Positions 9,157-20,094 are shown, counted from the stretch's first letter. The stretch: DNA of 64,000 bases from Bryobacterales bacterium (GCA_027459465.1 DAIDIH010000122.1:1-64000); one strand, 5' to 3'. Translations and numbers: made by a program. Notes: a model not told the origin generated them from the letters alone.

Positions 9157-10860
9157 ATGCGTTGGAGTAAACTTTTCATCCCGACGCTGCGCGAAGTGCC
9201 GGCTGACGCCGAATTCGCCAGCCACCAACTCTTACTGCGCGCCGGATATGTGCGCCAGCTTGCCGCCGGTATCTATAACTACCTGTTTCTGGCCCAGCGC
9301 TCGCTGCTAAAAATCCAGCAGATTGTGCGCGAGGAAATGGACGCGATCGGCGGGCAGGAGTTCTATCTGCCCGGGCTGAACCCGGCCGAGGTCTGGCAGG
9401 AATCCGGGCGCTGGGATCTGATGGGCGATAACCTGTTCCGCCTGAAGGACCGGTTCGGTCGCGACCTGTGCCTGGGGATGACGCACGAAGAGGTGATGAC
9501 CTTTATCGCGCGCGGCGAGTTGCGAAGTTACAAGCAGCTTCCGCAACTCTGGTATCAGATTCAGACCAAGTTCCGCGACGAGCCACGCCCGAAATCCGGC
9601 TTGCTGCGGGTGCGGCAGTTCATCATGAAGGACTCGTACTCGTTCGATCTCGACGAAGCCGGGCTGGATGTCTCTTATGAGAAGCACCGCCAGGCGTACT
9701 GCCGGATCTTCGACCGTTGCGGCCTCCGCTACCTCCCCGTTGAGGCTCACTCGGGAGCGATGGGCGGCAGCCAGTCGATGGAATTCATGGTGGCCTCCCC
9801 GGCCGGCGAGGATCTGGTGGTGCATTGTCCGCAGTGCGGTTACGCGGCCAACATGGAGAAGGCGAAATCGGTTGCCTCGGCCGCCGGCGGCGACGATCCG
9901 CCGGAAAAGCGCACGCCCGAAAAAATACACACGCCGGGGCAGAAGACGATCGCGGAAGTAACGGCTTTTCTGTCCGTACCGCCAACGCGGCTAATCAAGA
10001 GCGTGGTGCTGGTGGCCGGCGAGACGCCGTTCCTGGTGCTGCTGCGGGGCGACCATGCGCTGAGTGAAACAAAGTTTGCCGCAGTTCGCGGCGCGGGTGA
10101 ACCGCGTCCGGCGCATCCGGACGAGATCCGGCAGTGGTTCGGGGCTGAACCGGGTTCCCTTGGGCCGGTTGGAGTAAAAGGGATGCGCATTCTGGCGGAC
10201 CGGGTGCTGGAAGGCCGGCGGAACATGATCACGGGCGCCAACGTGGACGACTATCACCTGTTGAACGTGACGCCCGGGGTCGATTTTGCGGCTGAATTTC
10301 TTGACCTGCGGCAGGTGGCCGAAGGCGATACCTGCGCCGAGTGCGGGGGGCCGCTAGAAATCGTGAAGGCGGTCGAGGTCGGCCACATCTTCAAACTTGG
10401 GTATCGGTATTCCCGTTCGATGGGGTTGAAGGTGCTCGGCGAGGCGGGCGAGGAGATCACGCCCATTATGGGCTCCTATGGCATTGGTATCGAGCGCATT
10501 CTCACCGCGGCGATCGAATTGTTTCACGACAAGGATGGCATGTCGCTTCCGCCCTCGATCGCGCCGTTTGAGTTGGTGCTGACGCCAGTGAATCTTGGAG
10601 ACAAGGCGCAGCGCGAGGCCGCCGAAACGCTGTATGCCGAGTGCAAGGCGCAGGGTGTGGACGTATTATTCGACGACCGGGACGAGCGGCCGGGGGTGAA
10701 GTTCAAGGACGCGGATTTGATCGGGGTGCCGTATCGCATCACGCTCGGAAAGAAACTCGCGCAGGGGGTGGTAGAACTTGTCAATCGCCGGACTCATGTG
10801 GTGGAGGAAATTCCGGTCGCCGAGGCCGCGGTTCGCGTGAAAACCCTGCGGGCGCAATGA
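9157..10860 (+). CDS. proS: Prolyl-tRNA synthetase (bacterial type)
   Basis: This class II aminoacyl-tRNA synthetase charges tRNA-Pro. The 567 residues fit the bacterial-type enzyme with the YbaK-like editing insertion (INS) between class II motifs 2 and 3. Motif 2 is seen around [17 protein letters not shown] (about 140-160), the INS domain spans roughly 225-385, motif 3 is around [11 protein letters not shown] (about 440-450), and an anticodon-binding domain completes the C terminus. Its TGA overlaps the ATG of the downstream aminotransferase gene (ATGA at 10857-10860), so the two are probably translationally coupled. Confidence 0.97.
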   Translation: MRWSKLFIPTLREVPADAEFASHQLLLRAGYVRQLAAGIYNYLFLAQRSLLKIQQIVREEMDAIGGQEFYLPGLNPAEVWQESGRWDLMGDNLFRLKDRFGRDLCLGMTHEEVMTFIARGELRSYKQLPQLWYQIQTKFRDEPRPKSGLLRVRQFIMKDSYSFDLDEAGLDVSYEKHRQAYCRIFDRCGLRYLPVEAHSGAMGGSQSMEFMVASPAGEDLVVHCPQCGYAANMEKAKSVASAAGGDDPPEKRTPEKIHTPGQKTIAEVTAFLSVPPTRLIKSVVLVAGETPFLVLLRGDHALSETKFAAVRGAGEPRPAHPDEIRQWFGAEPGSLGPVGVKGMRILADRVLEGRRNMITGANVDDYHLLNVTPGVDFAAEFLDLRQVAEGDTCAECGGPLEIVKAVEVGHIFKLGYRYSRSMGLKVLGEAGEEITPIMGSYGIGIERILTAAIELFHDKDGMSLPPSIAPFELVLTPVNLGDKAQREAAETLYAECKAQGVDVLFDDRDERPGVKFKDADLIGVPYRITLGKKLAQGVVELVNRRTHVVEEIPVAEAAVRVKTLRAQ

Positions 10861-11966
10861 CGGCGGACTGGGCCGAAGTACGCTCGCACTTCCCCGCCCT
10901 GCGCCGGTGGACGTTCCTCAACACCGCGTCTTTCGGCCAGCTTCCGGATACCGCTGTTGCGGCGTGCGCGCGGCACTTCGCCCACCGGGACGAACTCGCC
11001 TGCCACGACTTCGTTTCCTGGTTTGACGATGCCGATCGCTTGCGTGGCCTGCTGGGTCAACTCATCCACGCCCCGGCAGATAGCATCGCCTTCGCCGCCA
11101 ACGCCGCCGCCGCGCTTTCGGTGCTGTTGAACGGCATCGACTGGCGCCCAGGAGATCAGGTAGTGACGCTGGCCGGGGAGTTTCCGCTTCTGCCGTATGC
11201 CTCCCACGCACTGGCACGCGGCGGAGTCGAGGCGGTGGAAACGTCGTGGGAGCGCTTGTCCGATGTGCTGTCGGTGCGGACGCGGCTTGTGTTGGTGAGC
11301 ACAGTGAACTACACCACGGGCTTTGCGCCGCCGCTCGAGGAGTTGGCGGGCGAACTGCGGCGGCGGGAGATTTTGTGGTTCCTCGACGCGACGCAGAGTC
11401 TCGGCGCGCTTCCGCTCGACGTTGCCCGGTTACAGCCTACGATGCTGGCCGCCGACGGCTACAAGTGGCTGCTGTGTCCGAACGGCGCGACTTTCTTCCA
11501 TGTTCCGGCCAAAGTGCGCGCGTGGCTGCGGCCGAACGTCGTCGGCTGGCGGAGCGATCGTGGCTGGCGCGATGTCGACCATCTTCACCACGGGGCGCCG
11601 AGGTTGCCGGAAAGCGCCGAACGATATGAAGGCGGCATGCTCGCCTTTCCGCTGCTCTATGCGATGGAAGCTTCGGTACGGATGATTCTCGAACTCGGTC
11701 CCGAAGTTATCGCGCAGCGCGTGTTGTCACTTGCCGCGGAAGTCCGGGAAACGGTGCGACGGTTGAGAGGGATGGCGGACGAGCAGGCGTCCGGGATCGT
11801 CGCGGCGCGGTTCCCTGCCCACGACGCCTCGGCCTTAGCCCAGGCACTGGCGCGGGAAGGCATTCTGGTTGCCGCGCGCCACGGCTACGTACGTATTTCT
11901 CCGCACTTCTACAACAACGAAGATGACGTCGCGCAACTCGGGGCGGTGCTGCGTCGCATTCTCTGA
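10857..11966 (+). CDS. Class V aminotransferase / cysteine desulfurase-like PLP enzyme
   Basis: This 369-residue fold-type I PLP enzyme begins at the ATG that overlaps the proS stop. The start of the class V domain is recognisable ([12 protein letters not shown]), as are the cofactor-binding aspartate in [14 protein letters not shown] and the Schiff-base lysine in [13 protein letters not shown] (about residue 203). No obvious catalytic-loop cysteine of SufS/NifS type is seen, so isopenicillin-N-epimerase-like or aminotransferase activity is as likely as desulfurase. The coupling to proS looks positional rather than metabolic. Confidence 0.85.
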   Translation: MTADWAEVRSHFPALRRWTFLNTASFGQLPDTAVAACARHFAHRDELACHDFVSWFDDADRLRGLLGQLIHAPADSIAFAANAAAALSVLLNGIDWRPGDQVVTLAGEFPLLPYASHALARGGVEAVETSWERLSDVLSVRTRLVLVSTVNYTTGFAPPLEELAGELRRREILWFLDATQSLGALPLDVARLQPTMLAADGYKWLLCPNGATFFHVPAKVRAWLRPNVVGWRSDRGWRDVDHLHHGAPRLPESAERYEGGMLAFPLLYAMEASVRMILELGPEVIAQRVLSLAAEVRETVRRLRGMADEQASGIVAARFPAHDASALAQALAREGILVAARHGYVRISPHFYNNEDDVAQLGAVLRRIL

Positions 11967-11988
11967 CGCTTGCTCCCGGCGGAACGGC

Positions 11989-12621
11989 TTACAATCCGTG
12001 CAGGAAAGGATTCCTTCGTTTTTCGCGGCCGATCGTCGTGCTGGGGCCGTGGCCGGGAATCACCTCGGTCTCTTCGGGCAGAACGAGGATCTTGTCGCGA
12101 ATCGAGCGCAGAATTGCGCGGCCGTCGCCGCCCGGCAGGTCGGTCCGTCCGATCGAGTCAAAGAACAACGTATCGCCGGCGGCCAGTTTCGACTCTGCCG
12201 GGATCCACAGGCTGATGCTGCCTGGCGTGTGGCCCGGGGTTTCGATGAAGTGCATTTCGGCCTGCCCAAGCTGAATCTTGTCCCCCTCGCGGGCGTCGAC
12301 ATCGATCGACGTTGTCTCGGGCGTAGCTACGCCAAGCCAGGCCGCCTGCACGTCGATTTCACGGTAGAGCGCCGAATCCCGCTGGTTCATGTAAACCGGA
12401 GCGCCGGTTTGCGCCTTCAGTTTCGCCGCGCCGCCGATGTGGTCGATGTGCGCGTGGGTGATCAAGATCGCCTTCACACGCAGACGGTCGGCGGCCAGCA
12501 ACCGCTCGACCTCGCCGATGTCATCGCCGGGATCCACGACGATCGCCTCGGCGCTTTCCGGGTCGCCGAAGATCGAGCAGTTGCAGCGAAGAAGACCAAC
12601 CGGAAGAATCCGATAGAGCAT
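11989..12621 (-). CDS. Metallo-beta-lactamase-fold hydrolase (glyoxalase II-like)
   Basis: This 210-residue cytoplasmic metal-dependent hydrolase has the signature HAHIDHIGG at about residues 56-64. Further metal ligands lie in the ETPGHTPGSISLW region, in GDTLFFDSIGRTDLPGG and in VIPGHGP. The overall form matches the short hydroxyacylglutathione-hydrolase-like proteins common in bacteria, and the substrate cannot be fixed from sequence. It converges on the aminotransferase gene with 22 bases between stops. A TAAAAT box at 12632-12627 puts its transcription start at the start codon. Confidence 0.88.
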   Translation of the reverse strand: MLYRILPVGLLRCNCSIFGDPESAEAIVVDPGDDIGEVERLLAADRLRVKAILITHAHIDHIGGAAKLKAQTGAPVYMNQRDSALYREIDVQAAWLGVATPETTSIDVDAREGDKIQLGQAEMHFIETPGHTPGSISLWIPAESKLAAGDTLFFDSIGRTDLPGGDGRAILRSIRDKILVLPEETEVIPGHGPSTTIGREKRRNPFLHGL

Positions 12622-12626
12622 AGCTT

Positions 12627-12646
12627 ATTTTAGCTGGGGTTACACT
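12627..12646. promoter_or_regulatory. Back-to-back leaderless promoters
   Basis: Only 31 bases separate two divergent start codons. TAAAAT (12632-12627, minus) points to the MBL hydrolase and TACACT (12641-12646, plus) to the TIGR03437 protein. Each box ends about six bases before its ATG, which predicts transcription starting at or within one base of the start codon. No Shine-Dalgarno sequences are present. Confidence 0.5.
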
Positions 12647-12652
12647 GAGGCC

Positions 12653-13702
12653 ATGGCGCGAACTTTTCTCACTATATTCAGTTTTTTGGGGGCGCTCGCG
12701 ATGTCGGCGGCTCAGAGCGTGCCGGCGCCGCCGGCGCCCATCACGGTCACCCCCGGCAATCAGGAGGTGTGGGTCGCATGGGGCGCATCTAGCGGGGCGG
12801 CGAGCTACAACGTCTACGCCACCAGTACCGGAACTTACACGAAGATTGCTTCGAATGTTACTACTCTTGCCTACATACAGACCGGGCTTACAAATGGCGT
12901 CGATTATTCTTATTACGTCACAGCGGTGAATTCCACCGGGGAAAGCCAGCCGAGCTTACAGATCGACGCGACGCCGAATCCTCCGAACACTTATCTACCG
13001 ACGTTTAGCCCGGCCGGCGTTACCAACGCGGCCAGTTTCACGCAAGGCGCCACGCCGGGTTCGATTGTCACGATTTTCGGAACGCACTTAAGCACCAACC
13101 TGATCGGTCTGCAGACGGCGACCGAGGTGCCATTGCCGACGACCATCTTTCATGTTTCCGTGATGATCGGCAATGTCCTTGCGCCTCTGTTCGCGGTGGA
13201 CAAGGACAACGACACGGGCAGCGAGCAGATCAACTTACAAATTCCGTGGCAGTTCGCTGGCCAGGCTAGCGTGCCGGTTACGATTAACAATGGAACGACG
13301 ATCAGCGCGACGGTCACGGTTCCCCTTAACGCGGTGCAGCCGGGGATCTTCCTGCTCGATGCCGCCAAGGATGGCTTCCTGCACGGGGATAATTCGGTTG
13401 TCAATGCCGCGCGGCCGGCGCAGCCCGGGGAAGAGGTGGTGGCGTACCTGACGGGCATGGGAGCGGTAACGAGCACGCCGGCGAGCGGATCGCCTGGTCC
13501 TGGCAATACGAGCTCGACGCCGGTGGTGACGGTGGGCGGGAACCTGAGCGCGGAGGTGAAGTTCAGCGGACTTTCAGCGCAGTTCGTCGGCCTGTATCAA
13601 GTGAACTTCGTTGTGCCTCCCACAACGCCCGCTGGAACACAGGCCGTTACTATCTCCATCAATGGTGTCACGAGTAACTCCGCGAACCTGCCGGTCCAAT
13701 AG
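12653..13702 (+). CDS. Secreted fibronectin-III / TIGR03437-type protein
   Basis: This 349-residue exported protein starts with a signal peptide ending near SAAQSVPAP (about residue 22). A fibronectin type III domain follows (about 25-108, with PITVTPGNQEVWVAWG and the YYVTAVNSTGES strand). The C-terminal region (about 113-349) carries the SPAGVTNAASF, GSIVTIFGTHL and GMGAVTSTPASG features of the TIGR03437 domain found in large numbers in Solibacter-like acidobacteria. The role is unknown, probably extracellular binding or adhesion. It is the best taxonomic marker in the window. Confidence 0.85.
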   Translation: MARTFLTIFSFLGALAMSAAQSVPAPPAPITVTPGNQEVWVAWGASSGAASYNVYATSTGTYTKIASNVTTLAYIQTGLTNGVDYSYYVTAVNSTGESQPSLQIDATPNPPNTYLPTFSPAGVTNAASFTQGATPGSIVTIFGTHLSTNLIGLQTATEVPLPTTIFHVSVMIGNVLAPLFAVDKDNDTGSEQINLQIPWQFAGQASVPVTINNGTTISATVTVPLNAVQPGIFLLDAAKDGFLHGDNSVVNAARPAQPGEEVVAYLTGMGAVTSTPASGSPGPGNTSSTPVVTVGGNLSAEVKFSGLSAQFVGLYQVNFVVPPTTPAGTQAVTISINGVTSNSANLPVQ

Positions 13703-13717
13703 CCGGACAGGGGCGGG

Positions 13718-14407
13718 TTACTCGTTCTTACGAAACCACACGTAGCAATGATTCCCGATCCGGCCCGCGCGAGGAGACCGGTGCAGTACTAAGTCAAGAT
13801 AACGCAAGGGAAACAACAGCCAACCGAGGAAAAAGTGGGCCGCGGCGCGCCCCAGACGGCCCGGGGCTAGGATTTTTGCGTATTCGAGCGCGAAGACGAG
13901 CATGGTTGCCGTCGGCCCGGTTCGCCAACCCTCCGCCACGGGCGTAAGCCCGCAGCCGCTTCCGAGACATCGAAGTCCGTCGATCGTAAAGCGCCGGTGA
14001 TCCTCCGGGTAGGCGTGGAAGGGATGGCAGAACGGTGTGACAACATGCGCGTAACCGCCCGGCGCCAGAACCCGGGATATCTCGCGCATCGCCTGATCTG
14101 CGTCGCGCACGTGTTCGAGCACGGCGTCGCACTCGATGCGTGTGAACAGGCCGGAGCGGAACGGAAGGGCGTGCGCGTCGGCGGCGACGTCCACGCCGGC
14201 CATCGGGAACAGATCGAGGTTCACATAGCCGGATACGGTGCGGCCCGCCCCGCCGAGATACAAGTTCCATCGGCCCAGGGGGAAATCACGCGGCTCCCTC
14301 GGGTTCATGACCAGCGGCGCGGGTGGCGACAGCCACCGGCGGAGGCGGTCCTTCCATCGCCGCGAGGCGCGCCGTTCGTAGCTTTGCTGCAGCGTCTTTG
14401 TATCCAT
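13718..14407 (-). CDS. SAM-dependent methyltransferase (type 11-like)
   Basis: This 229-residue class I methyltransferase has a recognisable but divergent fold. It contains VNLDLFPMAGVDVAADAHALPF (SAM ribose and adenine contacts, about 62-83), DAVLEHVRDADQAMREISRVL (motif after strand 4) and LAPGGYAHVVTPF (post-motif loop). Small methyltransferases of this kind are often found with glycan-modifying genes, but no such partner is adjacent. The substrate is unknown. A GATAAT sequence about 15 bases upstream could be its -10 box. Confidence 0.82.
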   Translation of the reverse strand: MDTKTLQQSYERRASRRWKDRLRRWLSPPAPLVMNPREPRDFPLGRWNLYLGGAGRTVSGYVNLDLFPMAGVDVAADAHALPFRSGLFTRIECDAVLEHVRDADQAMREISRVLAPGGYAHVVTPFCHPFHAYPEDHRRFTIDGLRCLGSGCGLTPVAEGWRTGPTATMLVFALEYAKILAPGRLGRAAAHFFLGWLLFPLRYLDLVLHRSPRAGRIGNHCYVWFRKNE

Positions 14408-14445
14408 TGAGGCCGTCTACCGATTATCGGGAATTCACCCGCCGT

Positions 14446-14451
14446 TATACT
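14446..14451 (+). promoter_or_regulatory. TATACT -10 box, predicted leaderless start
   Basis: TATACT ends seven bases before the A of the ATG at 14458, so transcription would begin at the start codon itself. No ribosome-binding site is present between them. Confidence 0.45.
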
Positions 14452-14457
14452 TGAACC

Positions 14458-14919
14458 ATGGATTCTTCGCTGCTCATGGTGCTCGCCATCACCATGCGCT
14501 GGGTGCATGTCGTTTCCGTGGCCACGATTTTGGGAGGTTTTCTCGTGATTCGGTTCGGTTTTTATCCGGCCGTGGCAAGCCTGCCATCGCCGGCGCGCGA
14601 GCAGGCCGGGCCGGCCGTCGCCGCGCGATTCCGGGGGTTGCTTTACACCGTTGTGGGCACTGCGCTGCTGTCCGGCATTTATAACTACCTCACCAAGGCC
14701 AGCTATCCTCCGGGCTATCACATGTGGATCGGGATCAAAATCCTGCTCGCGCTCCATATTTTCGCGTCGGCGATTCTTTATGGTCTTCCGGGCACGCAGG
14801 AAAGCAAGCGGCCGCGCCTGGCCACGAACATCATCGTCTCCGGCCTCGTGATCGTGCTGATTTCCGGCTGGCTCCGCTGGTTGACCCTTCACGCCGTGGC
14901 GGCGGGCGCCGGCCGATGA
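14458..14919 (+). CDS. Four-helix integral membrane protein (CopD-like)
   Basis: This 153-residue inner-membrane protein has four predicted helices, at about residues 8-38, 58-80, 88-110 and 125-148. The first contains TMRWVHVVSVATILGG, a histidine-containing pattern seen in CopD/DUF2269-like proteins that may bind haem or copper. The assignment to that superfamily is tentative. Its stop overlaps the start of the ygfZ-like gene by ATGA (14916-14919), so the two are cotranslated. Confidence 0.72.
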   Translation: MDSSLLMVLAITMRWVHVVSVATILGGFLVIRFGFYPAVASLPSPAREQAGPAVAARFRGLLYTVVGTALLSGIYNYLTKASYPPGYHMWIGIKILLALHIFASAILYGLPGTQESKRPRLATNIIVSGLVIVLISGWLRWLTLHAVAAGAGR

Positions 14920-15869
14920 GCGCAGGCTACGCGGCTCTGCGCGAGTCAGCCGCATGGCTGGATGCGAGCAGCCGCGGGACGCTGCGCGTGACAGGGGAAG
15001 ACCGGGCCCGCCTTCTGCACGCCCTTTGCACGAACCATGCGCAGGCTCTCACGCCGGGCGGCGGCTGCTACGCCTTCTTCCTGAATGCGCAAGGGCGCAT
15101 CCTCGCCGACGCGACGCTGCTGTGCCGCGAAGAGGATTTCCTGCTCGATACGGAACCGGAACTAGCCACTAAGCTCGCGGCTCACATCGACAAGTTCATC
15201 GTCGCCGACGACGCCGTGGTGGAGGATGCTACGGCAAACTGGTGTTGTTTTGCCGTCGAGGGTCCGCAGGCATCCCGCGTGCTAGCCTCGCTCGGCGCCG
15301 CGGTACCCGAAGAAGAGAACTCCCATCTTGGCTGGGAGGCCGGTCTGGTAGCCAGGATCAGCCTCACGGGCGCCGGTGGCTTTCTCCTGCGCGCGCCGGC
15401 GGAGGAGCGCGAGTCGATTGCGGCCTCGCTCTCACGGCATGGCGCGGTTGCGGCCACGGAGGAAGACTTCCGCATCCGGCGCATTGAGAACGGCCGTCCT
15501 CGCTATAGTGAGGACATTTCGGAGCGATACCTGGCGCAGGAGACCGGCCAACTGCGGGCGCTTCACTTCAGCAAGGGTTGTTACCTGGGCCAGGAGATTG
15601 TGGAGCGAGTCCGCTCCCGCGCGCAGATCCACCGGGTGCTCGCGCCGGTAGAAATCGCCACGGACACGCCGCCCGCTCCGGGAACAAAGCTCCATCGCGA
15701 TGGGCGGGAGGCCGCGGAGATCACCTCGAGCGCTTTCTCTCCGGATCTCGGGAAAGTGGTCGCGCTCGCCTACGTCCGCGTGGAAGCTGCGGCGCCTGGC
15801 TCCGAACTGACGCTGGGCCCGGCCGGCGCGAGAATCCGCAATCTCCGGACGGGCGCGTCCCAGGGTTAA
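14916..15869 (+). CDS. ygfZ: Folate-binding YgfZ/GcvT-family protein
   Basis: This 317-residue tetrahydrofolate-binding protein is implicated, in better-studied relatives, in maintaining certain Fe-S enzymes (for example MiaB-type enzymes). The diagnostic YgfZ motif K-G-C-Y-x-G-Q-E is present as [13 protein letters not shown] at about residues 222-234, with the functional cysteine. That separates it from true GcvT aminomethyltransferase. The N-terminal GcvT-like domain includes [12 protein letters not shown]. The start is fixed by the ATGA overlap with the membrane protein. The gene shares a four-base TTAA with the stop of the convergent kinase gene. Confidence 0.9.
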   Translation: MSAGYAALRESAAWLDASSRGTLRVTGEDRARLLHALCTNHAQALTPGGGCYAFFLNAQGRILADATLLCREEDFLLDTEPELATKLAAHIDKFIVADDAVVEDATANWCCFAVEGPQASRVLASLGAAVPEEENSHLGWEAGLVARISLTGAGGFLLRAPAEERESIAASLSRHGAVAATEEDFRIRRIENGRPRYSEDISERYLAQETGQLRALHFSKGCYLGQEIVERVRSRAQIHRVLAPVEIATDTPPAPGTKLHRDGREAAEITSSAFSPDLGKVVALAYVRVEAAAPGSELTLGPAGARIRNLRTGASQG

Positions 15870-18811
15870 AAGACGTCCCCGATCATCGCCTGGCAGCGCT
15901 GGAATTCGGTCTGTAGCTGTTCCAACAACTCGGCTGCCCGGCCGCGGTCCTGGGTTTCGATCATCGTCTCCAAGTCCTGCACTCTCTCGGCAAGCGTTGC
16001 CAGGCCGATGCTCGAAAAACTCCCGCGGAGAGAATGCGCGACGCGCAGCGCGGATGCCGCACCTCCCCGATCGAGGGCGGCCGAAAGTTCCGTGAGTAGT
16101 TCCGGCGCGGTGCGGAGAAACACTTCCGTCACTTCGCGCAGGCTCTCGGGAGGAATGCCCTCCTTGCGCAATTCCTGAAGGAAACTGCGAAGCTGCTCGC
16201 CGGCGCCGGCAGAGGCCGCCGTGCGGGAAGTCGTGGCCGGGCCGGCCGAGCCTTGCGGCGCCCACTGCGCCAGTTTATCTGCCAACACTGTCCCATTTAC
16301 CGGCTTCGGCAGGTAGTCATCCATGCCCGCCGCCAGACACCGGTCCCGTTCGCCGGCGAGCGCGTTGGCGGTGAGCGCGATAATCGGGGTCCGGGCGGCC
16401 GAGCCGGGGAGCTTGCGAATTTCGGCAGTAGCCGCGAATCCGTCCATGACAGGCATCTGGCAGTCCATGAGGATCACGTCGTAGCGCGTGGCCGAGGTCC
16501 GGTCTACCGCTTCGCGCCCGTTCTCCGCCACGTCGACGACACAGCCCAGTTTCTCGAGCATAAGAATGCCGACACGTTGATTCACGATGTTGTCTTCAAC
16601 CAACAGCACACGCCTTCGAGTTGCGGCCTGCTCCGGGGCCTCGGGGCGCGTTTCCACGGCGTGTTCCACGGAGCGGCCGGCCAGCCGCGCCACGGCGGCC
16701 AGCAAGGCCGCCTTGCGGACTGGTTTGACCAGATATTCGACGACGCCGAGACTGCGAGCCTCTTCCAACTTCTCCCTGTCCCGGTAGGAAGCCACCAGCA
16801 TGATCGGAATAGTGCGTCCGGGCTCCTGGGAACGAATCGCCCTGGCCAGCATCATGCCGTCCATCACGGGCATGTGAAAGTCAAGCATGACGAGCTCAAA
16901 GGGCTGGCCTCCCTGTGCCGCCGAGAGAAGATGAATCAGGGCTTCGGGACCCGCCGCCGCCTCGACTACTTTGACGCCCGCCGCGGAAAGATGACGCCGC
17001 AACACCTGACGGTTTGTGGCGTTGTCGTCAACGACCAGCACCCGGACGCCGGCCAGGGCCCTCTCCGGTGCTTCCGCCTGCGGCCCGGAGCGCGCCAACG
17101 GCAGGTTCACGGTAAACCAGAATCGCGTTCCGCGGCCCGGGTCACTCTCGAAGTCGATGCTTCCGCCCATCTTCTCGACCAGCCGCTTGGAGATCGCCAG
17201 CCCGAGTCCCGTACCGCCGAACCTCCGCGTCGTCGAGGTGTCCGCCTGAGAAAACTCGCGGAATAACTGCGCCCGGGCGGCCGGCGTAATCCCGATGCCC
17301 GTGTCCGACACCTGGAAGCGGACGACGGCTCGCTCCGCCGTCGACTCGTCCAGACTCGCCTGCAACTTCACCCACCCGCGTTCGGTGAACTTCACCGCGT
17401 TGGATAGCAGATTCAAGAGCACCTGGCGGAGCCTTGCAGGGTCTCCGACGAGCGCGGGCGGGACCGCCTCGTCCAGGGCGAGGTCCAACTCCAATCCCTT
17501 ACGCTGCGCCAGTGCCGTCACCATGTCCAGAGCCTCGCCGAGCAGGTCCGCCAGATCGAACTCCACCAGTTCGAGATCGAGCCGCCCGGCCTCGATCTTC
17601 GAGAAGTCGAGAATGTCATTGATGATTGACAGCAGCGCGTCACCCGACGTGCGGATCGTGTCTACGTATTCGGCTTGCGTGGAGTCAAGCCGGGTGTCGG
17701 TGAGCAGAGCCGCCATGCCGAGCAAACCGTTCATCGGCGTCCGGATCTCGTGGCTCATCATCGCCAGAAATTCGGTTTTGGCTTGACTGGCGCGCTCGGC
17801 CGCCACTTTCAGCGCCTCTTCCTGCTCTAGCTTGGCGCGGATTACCCGTGTTTGGTCCCGTACCCGGCGGCGCAGGATAAACACCCACCCGAACCCCAGC
17901 AACGCCACGCCGGCGAGCGCTCCCGCCAACTGCACCGTCCTGCCCGTCGTCCACCAGGGCGCGGGCTTCGTCACTTCGATGTCTTCGGGGCTACGCAACA
18001 ATAACTTGAAGCCGGTAGCGGCCGGAGAGTTGGAATCCCCATCCCCTTGCAACGTCGAGATGCCTGTTACCGCAAGTTCGTCCCCGATGTGCAAGCGTTC
18101 CAAACCGTCCGGCCGTTCGATCGTCGCGTTGAACAGCGTCTGCCCGCCCTGGAGAACCAACATTTGGCCGAACGGCGACCGGCCGACGTCGAGCAGCGTG
18201 CCCGCGACCTGAACCAGGTCGGCGTCCTGGTCGTCCTCGATTACTTCTTCCGCTTCCACGCGCCGGGGCAGGGGCTGCGGTCCTCCACTGACCTTCCGGA
18301 AAACCGCATTCCAGATCTCAGGGTTGAAGCGGCCGGGTCGCGGATAGCCCACGACATCCACGATGTCTCCCGGTTGTAGTTCTGCCGGTTCGTGCACCGT
18401 GACCATCACGCCGCCCGTGGAGTCCCGTAGGTAAGTTGGACCTTTCGGCCGGCTATAGGTAACCGTACCTCGGACCTTGATCCGTGTCGTCCCGGTTTCC
18501 GTCGCTTTGAACTGGAGGATCCCGGCGACCGGGGTGAACGGGATCTGGTCCATCGGAGTCGCCGGCGTCAGGATGCGGATGTCAGCCGGGGAGGGTACAT
18601 AAACGTCTACGCCGAGGAGTTGACGCCGCGTATTGAAGTCACTTCCGCAGGCGCCTCTCAACCGCACCCGGGCGCCCAAAAGCCGATCCGCGAACGGCGC
18701 GTCGCCGACGAGATACGTTTTGAAGCTGTGCGGCCCGTTTGTGGTCCACACAGAATGGTATGCCCGTCGTCGCGCGTCACGCGCTCCACGATTCCGTCTA
18801 GTTCGACCCAA
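15866..18811 (-). CDS. Hybrid sensor histidine kinase, C-terminal part (frameshift-separated)
   Basis: This frame encodes the signalling half of a very large hybrid kinase. After residual beta-rich sensor repeats come a membrane helix (about 290-310), a short coiled coil and a HisKA domain with the phospho-accepting His in [13 protein letters not shown] HATPase domain follows (N-box [13 protein letters not shown]-boxes DTGIGIT and [13 protein letters not shown]). Two receiver domains have aspartates in [13 protein letters not shown] and [13 protein letters not shown], and a C-terminal Hpt domain has its His in VAHSLRGS. That gives a complete phosphorelay on one chain. The first 15-20 residues from 18811 are out-of-frame sequence. 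Similarity to the upstream frame shows that the real protein continues from 18658-20094 through a one-base frameshift near 18755-18765. Confidence 0.88.
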   Translation of the reverse strand: MGRTRRNRGARDARRRAYHSVWTTNGPHSFKTYLVGDAPFADRLLGARVRLRGACGSDFNTRRQLLGVDVYVPSPADIRILTPATPMDQIPFTPVAGILQFKATETGTTRIKVRGTVTYSRPKGPTYLRDSTGGVMVTVHEPAELQPGDIVDVVGYPRPGRFNPEIWNAVFRKVSGGPQPLPRRVEAEEVIEDDQDADLVQVAGTLLDVGRSPFGQMLVLQGGQTLFNATIERPDGLERLHIGDELAVTGISTLQGDGDSNSPAATGFKLLLRSPEDIEVTKPAPWWTTGRTVQLAGALAGVALLGFGWVFILRRRVRDQTRVIRAKLEQEEALKVAAERASQAKTEFLAMMSHEIRTPMNGLLGMAALLTDTRLDSTQAEYVDTIRTSGDALLSIINDILDFSKIEAGRLDLELVEFDLADLLGEALDMVTALAQRKGLELDLALDEAVPPALVGDPARLRQVLLNLLSNAVKFTERGWVKLQASLDESTAERAVVRFQVSDTGIGITPAARAQLFREFSQADTSTTRRFGGTGLGLAISKRLVEKMGGSIDFESDPGRGTRFWFTVNLPLARSGPQAEAPERALAGVRVLVVDDNATNRQVLRRHLSAAGVKVVEAAAGPEALIHLLSAAQGGQPFELVMLDFHMPVMDGMMLARAIRSQEPGRTIPIMLVASYRDREKLEEARSLGVVEYLVKPVRKAALLAAVARLAGRSVEHAVETRPEAPEQAATRRRVLLVEDNIVNQRVGILMLEKLGCVVDVAENGREAVDRTSATRYDVILMDCQMPVMDGFAATAEIRKLPGSAARTPIIALTANALAGERDRCLAAGMDDYLPKPVNGTVLADKLAQWAPQGSAGPATTSRTAASAGAGEQLRSFLQELRKEGIPPESLREVTEVFLRTAPELLTELSAALDRGGAASALRVAHSLRGSFSSIGLATLAERVQDLETMIETQDRGRAAELLEQLQTEFQRCQAMIGDVF

Positions 18812-20094
18812 TTGCTATCCTCTGCGCCGGAGAAGATTGTCTCGGCGGACGCTTTGGAAGGCGACGGGAGGGGACCGCGGCCCAAGATCTTCACCCGCGG
18901 CACGTTTACGTCGGCGGCAAAATCCCCCTGGGCGGTTTCGCCCTGCAGGTCAATGATGTCGCCCGAGACGAGTCCCGCATCCGTCAGGCTGCTTCCGTCG
19001 ACATAAACGCCACCGGTCGAATCCTGCACAAAAAGCAGTCCCCAAATGGGATCCATGTAAGTGATCGTCGCCCGCGTATGGACGGGCAGCCTGGACTGCG
19101 CTTCCTCCCGGCTGAGCTCATGGATTTCGCCCAGATGCCGGATCAGCCTGGGCGTGCGGCGCTGATAGCGGGTCAATTCCGCGTCGACGATCCTCCGGGA
19201 GGTCGGTCCCGGTTCGATAAATCCCAGGACGTCCACGCCAGTACCAGTGAGCCGGGGCGTATCCGGCACGGGAATGACCGTCGCGGCGCCCGTTTCATCG
19301 GAAAGAATCAAGCTGTCGGAGGCAGAGGCCAGCGACGCCGTTCCATGGAGCCTTACCCGATGCCGCGGAATGTCCTCCCGCCGCATTCGCTGCATCGCTT
19401 CCATCGTCAGCACGGGCGCCGACCGGAGTGGCGGCGCCGCATGCAGGATTTGAATCTCCGCCGGGCTGGCGACCCAGAGCCGGATACGGCCCACCCGATG
19501 ATCCGGCAGGATATCGGCATCGGCCACGCCGCGAACGCGCAGTTCGGCGTCGGGGAACGCGCTGGTGACAAGATTCTTGCTGTTGACCATCTCGGCCAAC
19601 ACTCGCTGACCGTTGACGTCCAGAACGGTAGACACCGATCCGCTGCCATCGACGTTGCTTGAGCGGCCAACACCGGTGATTTCGATACGCCGGTACTGCC
19701 AGCGCCCCATGTCGCCGGCGACACTGGCGGCCGGGGGAAGTGCGCTCGGGTCACTCCGTGCCAGCAGACGAAACGAAGCTTGCACGAGCGCCGGCGAACG
19801 GCCGGAGACGCCCGCGACACCATCGGCCTCGACGAGGGCGCCGATGTCAGGAAAGACGGGTGGGTTAATGATTCGGATGCCGCCCGTCGGGTCCTGCAAA
19901 ATCAAGAGATTCCAATCCGGCCGCGATGCGGTCACCCGGCCGCGTATCCGTACATGCACCTCATCGCGAAGCTCGCGGGAAGAAAGCGCCCGGACGCCAT
20001 CGACTGTAGTGATCTCCCTACGCGGCTTGATCGAACCGCATCCGGCGAGCAGCAGCGCCGCCGCCACCGGCAGGAAAGGAGGAAGCTTCCGCAA
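18658..20094 (-). CDS. Hybrid sensor histidine kinase, N-terminal lipoprotein-like sensor part (frameshift-separated)
   Basis: This frame begins [21 protein letters not shown], a signal peptide with an LAGC lipobox. It continues with about 440 residues of repeated beta-strand domains of the pattern [28 protein letters not shown], repeated around residue 345 ([23 protein letters not shown]). The same D-(P/S)-T-G-G repeat reappears in the next frame ([11 protein letters not shown]), so both frames belong to one sensor. Past about residue 450 (DGHTIL) the sequence loses this character and reads Arg/Ser-rich out-of-frame codons. Joined with 15866-18754, the product would be about 1409 residues. 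No function is known for the repeats; OB-like folds are a guess. Confidence 0.8.
   Translation of the reverse strand: MRKLPPFLPVAAALLLAGCGSIKPRREITTVDGVRALSSRELRDEVHVRIRGRVTASRPDWNLLILQDPTGGIRIINPPVFPDIGALVEADGVAGVSGRSPALVQASFRLLARSDPSALPPAASVAGDMGRWQYRRIEITGVGRSSNVDGSGSVSTVLDVNGQRVLAEMVNSKNLVTSAFPDAELRVRGVADADILPDHRVGRIRLWVASPAEIQILHAAPPLRSAPVLTMEAMQRMRREDIPRHRVRLHGTASLASASDSLILSDETGAATVIPVPDTPRLTGTGVDVLGFIEPGPTSRRIVDAELTRYQRRTPRLIRHLGEIHELSREEAQSRLPVHTRATITYMDPIWGLLFVQDSTGGVYVDGSSLTDAGLVSGDIIDLQGETAQGDFAADVNVPRVKILGRGPLPSPSKASAETIFSGAEDSNWVELDGIVERVTRDDGHTILCGPQTGRTASKRISSATRRSRIGFWAPGCG

Noticed and set aside
18740-18790. Programmed -1 ribosomal frameshifting in the hybrid kinase gene
   Set aside because: A -1 shift would join the frames, but there is no X-XXY-YYZ slippery heptamer and no evident downstream stem-loop. 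A missing base is simpler.
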